The notes under the pieces were generated by a model. That model made no database searches. It saw only the letters and a program-made list of their open reading frames with translations, and was not told the origin of the DNA. Made by a program: the position numbers and the translations under genes. Below, in pieces: positions 58,194-64,000 of a DNA stretch of 64,000 bases; within the stretch, counting starts at the first letter, position 1, and every line of letters starts with the position of its first letter. The DNA is from Cunninghamia lanceolata (Eukaryota > Streptophyta > Pinopsida > Cupressales > Cupressaceae). The DNA lies in contig BSBN01001482.1 of the NCBI GenBank assembly GCA_027924645.1, positions 10,186,001 to 10,250,000 on the forward strand. The letters run 5' to 3'.

Positions 58194-59956
58194 CCTTGAT
58201 AAGCTTGGTATCATAGTTCAATGAGAGCTTTGGTAGTGATGTGGATCTATCACTTGGTGATGGATGTTCTTCTACTGTGGTTGTAGGTGTCAGGGCAAGG
58301 CTTTTGGATTATAATTCTTATATGCTGTGAAAATATTTTGACATCTTGAGTTCCATTGTCAAGGGATGGTTATCTTCATGTGATTGGAGATGGTATTGTG
58401 ACTTGTTGGTTTTAATAGATAAATCTTATTTCAGTGATTATTTGGTATTGTGCCATGATGGACTCTTATTTCTAAGATTGGAGTTTCTTCATGATGGTGC
58501 CCCTTTGGAAAGATATGTTCATTGGAGTAGGTAGTGATGTCTTAAGAGGAGATGATAGATCATGATGTCATGCGTGTTCCTGGATTTTGTAGGTGTGTAG
58601 TGGGAGCTTTGACAATGGTCTGGTGAAGTTCTCTTTGGTTTTGAGTATTAATCACTTGCTTGAAGCTTCATGATTTTGTAGGATGCATTTCAAGCTGGAA
58701 TGAATTGGTTGATGGATGCTCATGGATACTAGAGAGATTTGAGGTGAGGCTAGAGATCTATTATTGTGAGCATCATGTGTTGGAATGATGAAATTTCAAA
58801 AGAAGGATCGAGGAGCCTTCATCTTGGTATGGGCATGAGTTCATGTTTTAATTTTGAGAGGAGACTGACCTTGGAGAGAGTCTATGAAGCTCGGTGTATC
58901 TCAGTGAAGCATTCTCATTCCCCATTCTCAGTTCACTTGGTGAAAAATGATCTGATAGGTATTGCCCATGTTGTTTCAGATTTATTTTGTTTTATGGTCT
59001 GATTTCTCATGGATATGGATCTTGAGCTATAGTTTTTAGTTCTAGAGGATTCATTTGAGGAGCATTTAGCATGGTTATCTCCTTGGATATATTGTTTGAT
59101 TTATGAGAGTTTTTAGAGATGTAATTGGGTCAAATTTCTATTTATGGAATGGATTTGAGTTTGATATTCCTTGGTTAGAGAAGCTTACATCCATTTCTTG
59201 TTATATGAGGTATATATATTTTGTTTGATTTGATGAGATTGAAAACTTGGGTGTTAAGGCTTTTCTGTTGGGGTTTTGTGAAGGAGTTCTTACTTGACAC
59301 AACTTAAGCACTTGGTGGTGTTGGTAGAAGGATGTGATATGGTTTGTAATTTCTCTTTATGGTCTTATGTTTCTTCCTAGATGTTCTTATTCATCTAGTT
59401 TGGGTTTGTGGTCATCTACTGTTGTTACAACTTTATTAGTTTTAGCAATAGTATGTGTTCTTTTAATGTATATCATTTGAGATGTGGAGGAGCTAGGAGA
59501 AGTGGAGGAGATCAGAGGTGGGAGAATGAGTAGAATTTTTTTTGTGGAAGTATGCTCTATTTTGTAGTAGGATGGTTGTAGTTTGCATATCATTGTGATT
59601 GTTCTTTGTATTACATGATTTGGTTGTAGTTTGCATATGTATGTATGCCTTTAGACTGCAGTATCAAGGGTGTTGAGATTTTTGCACATAAGTTTATTTG
59701 GTGTGTTTGTTATCATGGGAGATGGTAACTTTGAACAAGACAGTGGATTATATAGGGATGAGAGATGCAGTATGGGCTAGATATGTCATGTAAGAAGGTC
59801 TATCAATAGTTGATTTTTTTGTTGGATGTAAAAAACTAGCTATGGTTATTGCTCTAATTATTCTAAAGCATTCATACTCAATCTTGTTTTAGAAGAATTT
59901 TGGACTTTTGAGTTGTGTTCTAGTAATGGGTTTAAAGTTGGATACATTGATGTGTC
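58194..59956 (+). repeat. host II internal region collinear with host I
   Basis: Matches 5507-7335 nearly end to end, for example TTCAATGAGAGCTTTGGTAG, GGATCTATCACTTGGTGATG, and TCATGATTTTGTAGGATGCA. It supplies the uninterrupted GATGCCTTGATAA context that places the copia A insertion in host I. No coding capacity is conserved between the two copies. Confidence 0.8.
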
Positions 59957-60185
59957 AAATAGAAAATAGAACAACTGCATTCCTCATTGATTCAACAAGT
60001 AAAGATTACAATTTATAGACATTACAAACTCATAACAAAGTCCTACAAAAGTGGATCTACACTTGACACCAAACTCAACTAACTGACAACATAATAACAA
60101 CTAACAAATTATTAACAACACAAATAGGCAAGCTGTCCACATCTCACTGTTACATTCTATATGTGTTGGAGCATATATTACAATA
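59957..60185 (-). repeat. TRIM left terminal repeat (3' LTR)
   Basis: 229 bp, closely similar to 60,646-60,873. Its outer TGTTGG end has decayed to TATTGT next to the PPT. Confidence 0.85.
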
Positions 60186-60645
60186 CCTCCTCTTAATGCT
60201 ACAATAGTAAACTAACAACATTAAAACAAGGAAATACATTTTTTTGACACTGATCTTTGAAGACAATTCTTGGACCAATAAGACTTCCTCAAGCTGCTCC
60301 CTATTCTAGGTATAGTCTCCCAACTACAATCCAAGTTCCCAACATCATTAGATACCATTTGCACATGAAGTGTCTCATTACCCTCGTAAAGGTATGATGC
60401 TTAGATTTTGGATCTCCCCTGAACTATTGAACATCAATCCTCACATTCATGTCTCATAACCCCGATGAGGTATAGTTTATCTGATCCACAAGCATCTTAG
60501 ACTTTTGAACATCTATCTATCCTCTATTGCATCCTTCCTTGCAAAAAATCTTTAAAAATCTAGGCATCCACACACCACTCACAACCCTCTAATTTACCTA
60601 GGCACTCCTATGAAGGAGTCATGCCTAGTCTAGCTCTGATATCGA

Positions 60646-60873
60646 AATAGAAAATAGAACAACTGCATTCCTCATTGATTCAACAAATAAAGATTACAAT
60701 TTCTAGAGATTACAAACTCACAACAAAGTCCTACAAAAGTGGATTTACGCTTGATACCTAACTCAACTAACTGACAACATACTAACAACTAACAAATTGT
60801 TAACAACACATATAGGTAAGTTGTCTTTATCTCACTATTACATTCTATATGTGTTGGAGCATATATTCCAACA
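60646..60873 (-). repeat. TRIM right terminal repeat (5' LTR)
   Basis: 228 bp. On the minus strand it starts TGTTGGAATATATG and is followed by the PBS-like sequence GATATCAGAGCTAG. Confidence 0.85.
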
Positions 60874-60937
60874 TATGTGACATTTAATGTTTCATCATGT
60901 TTTTGGAATTCTAATCTTTTGTCATGTTGGTGATCAC

Positions 60938-60994
60938 TTGGAAGATGTTGCAGGTGATTATGTAAAGCTCATGAGCACAATGGAGTTTAGTTGA
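60938..60994 (+). pseudogene. relic of copia pol C-terminus in host II
   Basis: LEDVAGDYVKLMSTMEFS ends in TGA, the counterpart of 7413-7469 in host I and of LKNVADALTKPVSTEKF at the end of copia A pol. It lies just before the polypurine tract, as expected for the end of pol. Confidence 0.62.
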
Positions 60995-61074
60995 GATAGT
61001 ATGGTAACCTTGCTTTCTCATAGATTGGTTGTGTTTTTTCTTGGATCTTGCAAGGTATACAACAAGTGGGAGAA

Positions 61075-61989
61075 TGTTGGGATTAGGTGTGTCATACACC
61101 TTGCAAGTCCAAATATTTGAAATATTTATTTAATTGTATTTATTATGCACACACATATTTTGGGAATCCCACTTGGAGTGGCACTATATGTCACTTGTAG
61201 TTTCTATTTTGGCATCTTCTATTTATCACTTAGTGTCATCCCAGTTGCTAAATGCAACTATAACAACTTGTAAGGTGTGTAACAGTTGCTAAAATTGAAA
61301 GAGCTTGTAAAAAGGAAGTTACCATGGAAACTTGACATGCATAATTTTAGGAGATTGTGAAAGCATGATTAGGAGCCAAAAATGGACTATCATATTTGGA
61401 GAGTCAGTTATGATTTGAGTAACTTTCTATTTTATAGTACATTTGATTCTCCATAACTAGGCATTGGATATTTCCTACCCAATTTGACTGCCACATTTGC
61501 GGGTGGTATTAGCTCATGGTTTTGGGTTTCATTTTAGTGGTTTCTTTTATTAAAAATCCTGTAAATTGGATGCTTGAGGATTTATTTGTGAGGAGATTTT
61601 TATGCATGGTTATGGTATCAATTTTCTTAAGAGAAGCAAGATGTAAATCTCCATGTTAAGACTTTGAACCTGCAAGTGTATTGTAACAAATTTATTGTTG
61701 TATAGATTAATCTATTCGTTCGATTCTTTGGAGTGTGTGTTTTTTTATCTGAAAGTGGTTTTCCATAGGTATATTTGTGTTTCTTCTCTTCTTTCTATTT
61801 TCTTATTTTATATTCTTAAAGTGTAAGCTATATTATCTTTCCTCTAAGGTGTAATGTGATGAGAAATCAACTGTGTATGTTTCCTCTTTAAGGACATTGT
61901 AGTATATTCTTGCATCAAGTTGTTGATTATTTGTTTAAGTAAAATATAGGATGTTGTAAGGTGTATGTTGGGTTCTCTTTTCCCTTTCA
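61075..61989 (+). repeat. host II 3' LTR
   Basis: About 915 bp, TGTTGGGATTAGGTGTGTC to CCCTTTCA, preceded by AACAAGTGGGAGAA. Four bases further on the LTR of copia B begins. Confidence 0.85.
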
Positions 61990-61993
61990 AAAA

Positions 61994-62336
61994 TGTTAGA
62001 AATATCTAGTAATTTCTACCAACTATTTACATTTAATTCTCCACTTCACCACCCCCATCTAGAAATGTCGATAGTCAAAGTACTCCACCGTCTGTATTAA
62101 AAACATAAGCTTCTTTCATACACCTCAGTCAAAGAGCATTTAAATTAGAACCTTCATCCACCATCCTCCATCGACCTACATAACCATGTGCGTTGATTTT
62201 TCAAGCATGTGCTTTGAATGAATTTCAGTCCATGTGCTGAGTCTAGAATGATCTCAACCTCTATAAATAGAGGTACTTGTAATTGATTTAGTAAGGCAAT
62301 AAAAAATTGTTTTCTATATTTTTCTGCCTCTGCCCA
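61994..62336 (+). repeat. copia B 5' LTR
   Basis: About 343 bp, starting TGTTAGAAATATCTAG. TATAAATA at 62,262-62,269 and AATAAA at 62,298-62,303 give a promoter and polyadenylation signal in the right order. The end is uncertain: CCCA at 62,336 or a few bases later. Confidence 0.7.
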
Positions 62337-62345
62337 CCTTTAAAG

Positions 62346-62358
62346 TGGTATCAGAGCC
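62346..62358 (+). promoter_or_regulatory. copia B primer-binding site
   Basis: TGGTATCAGAGCC, a perfect tRNA-Met-type PBS. Confidence 0.9.
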
Positions 62359-62905
62359 AACACCGTGTGAAAAGAGAGCCAACTACTATTGAAGGAAGAG
62401 TTTGTATAAAAAAGAAAAGAAGACACAGAGATCGCTACCAACAAGGAAAGCCAATGTCTAGATTAAAGACTACCGCAGAAAATGCAAGGGTTTACGTATA
62501 ACAAAAGAGATGTTGATTGGGTCCAGTATGAAAGTCATAAAAGTTTGAAGCTTAAGTGTTGAATAGCTAAAAGAATACCAAGCCATTGAGACAAAGACCA
62601 AGTCACTATTTTTGCTTGCAGGAAAAGAAGGCACCAAAGATAATAGTTGTCCAAGTTTGCAAGGAGAAGATTGGCCACTAAAGACAAAGACACCAATATT
62701 TGACGGAATAAAGTCGTAGTTTAAAAAAAGGGAGTTTGAATCACCCAAGGACAATTCGCCATCCAAAGGAGGAATTGCTATAGATAAAGTCGCTATTGAA
62801 GGAGAAATTGTTGTGTTTGAAGCCAAAGAGTGTTAAGGCTGCCAATTTGGAGATTGCCCTTAAAAGTAAGGTTTTATTTTGAAAAAAAGGTTATTTTTTA
62901 AAAGT
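62359..62905 (+). other. copia B leader
   Basis: Untranslated leader between PBS and gag, with purine-rich GAAAAGAAG/AAAGACAAAG sequence. No feature beyond that. Confidence 0.6.
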
Positions 62906-63740
62906 ATGGCATCAAGCATGAATCAATTTATGATTCCTATATTTTCTGGCAAGAATTATGATAATTGGGCTTTTAGAATGAAGTTGACATTTGACTCATA
63001 TGAGTTATCAAACATAGTTATAAATGGTTATACTGAGCCACCAGATGAGTCTACCTTGAGTCCAGATGATAAGAATATTCTTAAAGAAAATAGGCAAAAG
63101 AATAAGAAGGCTTTGTAGATCATTGCACAAGGATTGGATGAGTCAGTTGTTGGAAGGATTAAGCCAGCTACTACAACCAAGAAAGCATGGGACATCCTAG
63201 AGATGACATATCAAGGTACTAGTAAGGTAAAAATTGCTAGATTACAAGCACTTAGAAAAGAATTTGAAAAATTGTAAATGAAAGATTCTAAATTAGTAGA
63301 TCAATTCACATATAGTGTTATGGATTTGGTTAACCAAATAAGGCAGACTGGTGATGAGCTAATAGATCAAAAGGTTGTAGAAAATATTTTAAGATGTTTG
63401 CCTAAAAAATTTGATGCAATTGTTGTGGTAATTGAGGAATCCAAGGATTTCATTCAATATTCTACAGATGAGTTGGTTTGTTCTTTGAAGAATTATGAAG
63501 ACAAGATAAACAAGAATGACAATACCTCATTGGAGCATGCATTCAAAACACAAATGAGATTTGGCAGAGGCAGAGGAAGAGGAAATACAAGATTCAGAGA
63601 ATGAGGAAGAAGAAGAAACAATTTTCAAAGAGAAGAAAGAAAGAGTCCAGATCCAGGAGGAAGGAGAAATCAAATTTTTAGCTCAAGGGGATGCAATAAC
63701 AATCAGGCATCACAAAGGTATGACAAATCAAAATGCAATG
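62906..63740 (+). pseudogene. gag: copia B gag
   Basis: The start is the ATG at 62,906 (MASSMNQFMIPIFSGKNYDN), the typical gag opening (DUF4219/UBN2 type: P.f.G.NYd.W...m...L). It continues WAFRMKLTFDSYELSNIVIN, a stop at 63,116 after NKKAL, then IIAQGLDESVVGRI, KAWDILEMTYQGTSKVK, a stop at 63,275, then FTYSVMDLVNQIRQTGDELI and VVENILRCLPKKFDAIVVVI. A Gly/Arg-rich segment (RFGRGRGRGNTRF) follows, with a stop at 63,602. One frame is kept to a T-run near 63,741, where one base must be skipped to reach the knuckle. Inactive. Confidence 0.87.
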
Positions 63741-64000
63741 TTTTTTCTGCAAGAAGAATGGTCACTTTGATAATGAATGTTGAAAGAAACAAGATGAGAT
63801 GAGCAAGCAAAATGCAAACTTTTCTGAAAGTAATTTAGGGTCTTTATTTATTACATGTCATGTAGTTTAGGAAAGTTCTAGTAACATTTGGTTTCTAGAT
63901 AGTGGTTGTAGTAATCACATGACTAGAAACAAAGAGTTGTTTGAGAATTTGGATACTTTAGTTAAATCAGAAATCAAATTGGGTAATGATAACATAGTTG
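63741..64000 (+). pseudogene. copia B zinc knuckle and protease start
   Basis: After the frame change, CKKNGHFDNEC gives the knuckle; TGA at 63,781 follows, where relatives have Trp. A TAG lies at 63,868. The protease opens with IWFLDSGCSNHMTRNKELFE, with an intact DSG active site, and the window ends in IKLGNDNIV. Confidence 0.85.

Larger units (their letters stand above)
59957..60873 (-). mobile_element. TRIM-like miniature LTR retrotransposon, minus strand
   Basis: 917 bp with direct terminal repeats 59,957-60,185 and 60,646-60,873. On the minus strand each starts TGTTGGAATATATGCTCC (right copy) or a mutated form (left copy) and ends CTATTTTCTATTT. A PBS-like ATATCAGAGC follows the right repeat on the minus strand (60,633-60,644), and a PPT-like AAGAGGAGG precedes the left repeat (60,186-60,194). 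The 460-bp interior has no ORF. Host I has uninterrupted sequence at this point (around 7352), confirming an insertion. A clear target duplication is not readable. Confidence 0.8.
46837..61989 (+). mobile_element. non-autonomous copia-derived LTR element, host II, with two nested insertions
   Basis: 5' LTR (46,837-47,733, missing about its first 60 bp), PBS, internal DNA 47,734-48,197 and 55,602-61,074, polypurine tract and 3' LTR (61,075-61,989). Without the 7.4-kb element and the TRIM it is about 6.8 kb. The part 58,194-61,074 is collinear with 5507-7549 of host I. No gag or pol domain can be read except a relic of the pol C-terminus at 60,938-60,994. It therefore relied on another copia element for mobility. 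Confidence 0.78.
61994..64000 (+). mobile_element. Ty1/copia LTR retrotransposon B (5' part, runs off the window)
   Basis: 5' LTR, PBS, gag, zinc knuckle and the start of the protease. It is a different clade from copia A: short LTR, different gag. It abuts the right edge of host II, so it inserted at or beside that LTR end. The rest of pol and the 3' LTR lie beyond 64,000. Confidence 0.88.

Noticed and set aside
58205..58222. TTGGTATCATAG as a primer-binding site (and its copy near 5522)
   Set aside because: No LTR ends before it in host II; it is internal to the host element. At 5522 its place after an LTR end is a coincidence of the copia A insertion.
1..64000. tRNA, rRNA or snRNA genes
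   Set aside because: I looked for conserved box and cloverleaf-type sequences and saw none beyond tRNA-complementary primer-binding sites; a tRNAscan or Infernal run would be decisive.

Overview
This window looks like intergenic DNA from a land plant with a very large, retrotransposon-filled nuclear genome. A gymnosperm is my best guess from the element types, but this is inference. No intact host gene is visible. The only host-derived coding sequences are two relics: an intronless lysine-ketoglutarate reductase/saccharopine dehydrogenase (LKR/SDH) copy at about 8.5-10.9 kb, and a short PPR-protein fragment on the minus strand at about 41.0-41.3 kb. Almost everything else is LTR retrotransposon or LINE sequence, mostly decayed and partly nested.

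Layout. 1-655: antisense piece of a relative of the element at 48.2-55.6 kb. 667-5506: 5'-truncated Ty1/copia element A with its 3' LTR, sitting in a non-autonomous copia-derived element (host I, 5507-8482). 8.5-10.9 kb: LKR/SDH retropseudogene. 11.3-16.4 kb: L1-type LINE (ORF1 with DUF4283-like domain, ORF2 with endonuclease and RT), cut off at its 3' end. 16.4-17.6 kb: tandem AT-rich/GA-rich repeat. 17.6-23.9 kb: Ty3/gypsy chromovirus whose two LTRs differ by a G-rich block of about 0.7 kb that carries the TATA box. 26,267-38,040: minus-strand Tat-clade gypsy element with 2.56-kb LTRs, a GAAGA target-site duplication, and one gag-pol frame broken only by stop codons. 38-46.8 kb: low-complexity DNA, the PPR fragment, telomere-like repeats and a diverged Tat-type LTR. 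46,837-61,989: a second copy of the non-autonomous element (host II) with two later insertions. One is a 7.4-kb LTR element (48,198-55,596, duplication CCTAG). The other is a minus-strand TRIM-like element of about 0.9 kb (59,957-60,873). 61,994-64,000: 5' LTR, gag and start of protease of Ty1/copia element B, which runs off the window.

How they fit together. Host I and II have no usable coding capacity. They share polypurine tract, LTR start and the last codons of pol with copia A, so they look like parasites of copia machinery. The 7.4-kb element has LTRs, PBS and PPT in good order but no pol. It carries a coiled-coil/CCHC gag-like ORF and a second frame of about 1,045 codons that I cannot assign to any family. 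This is the best candidate here for something undescribed.
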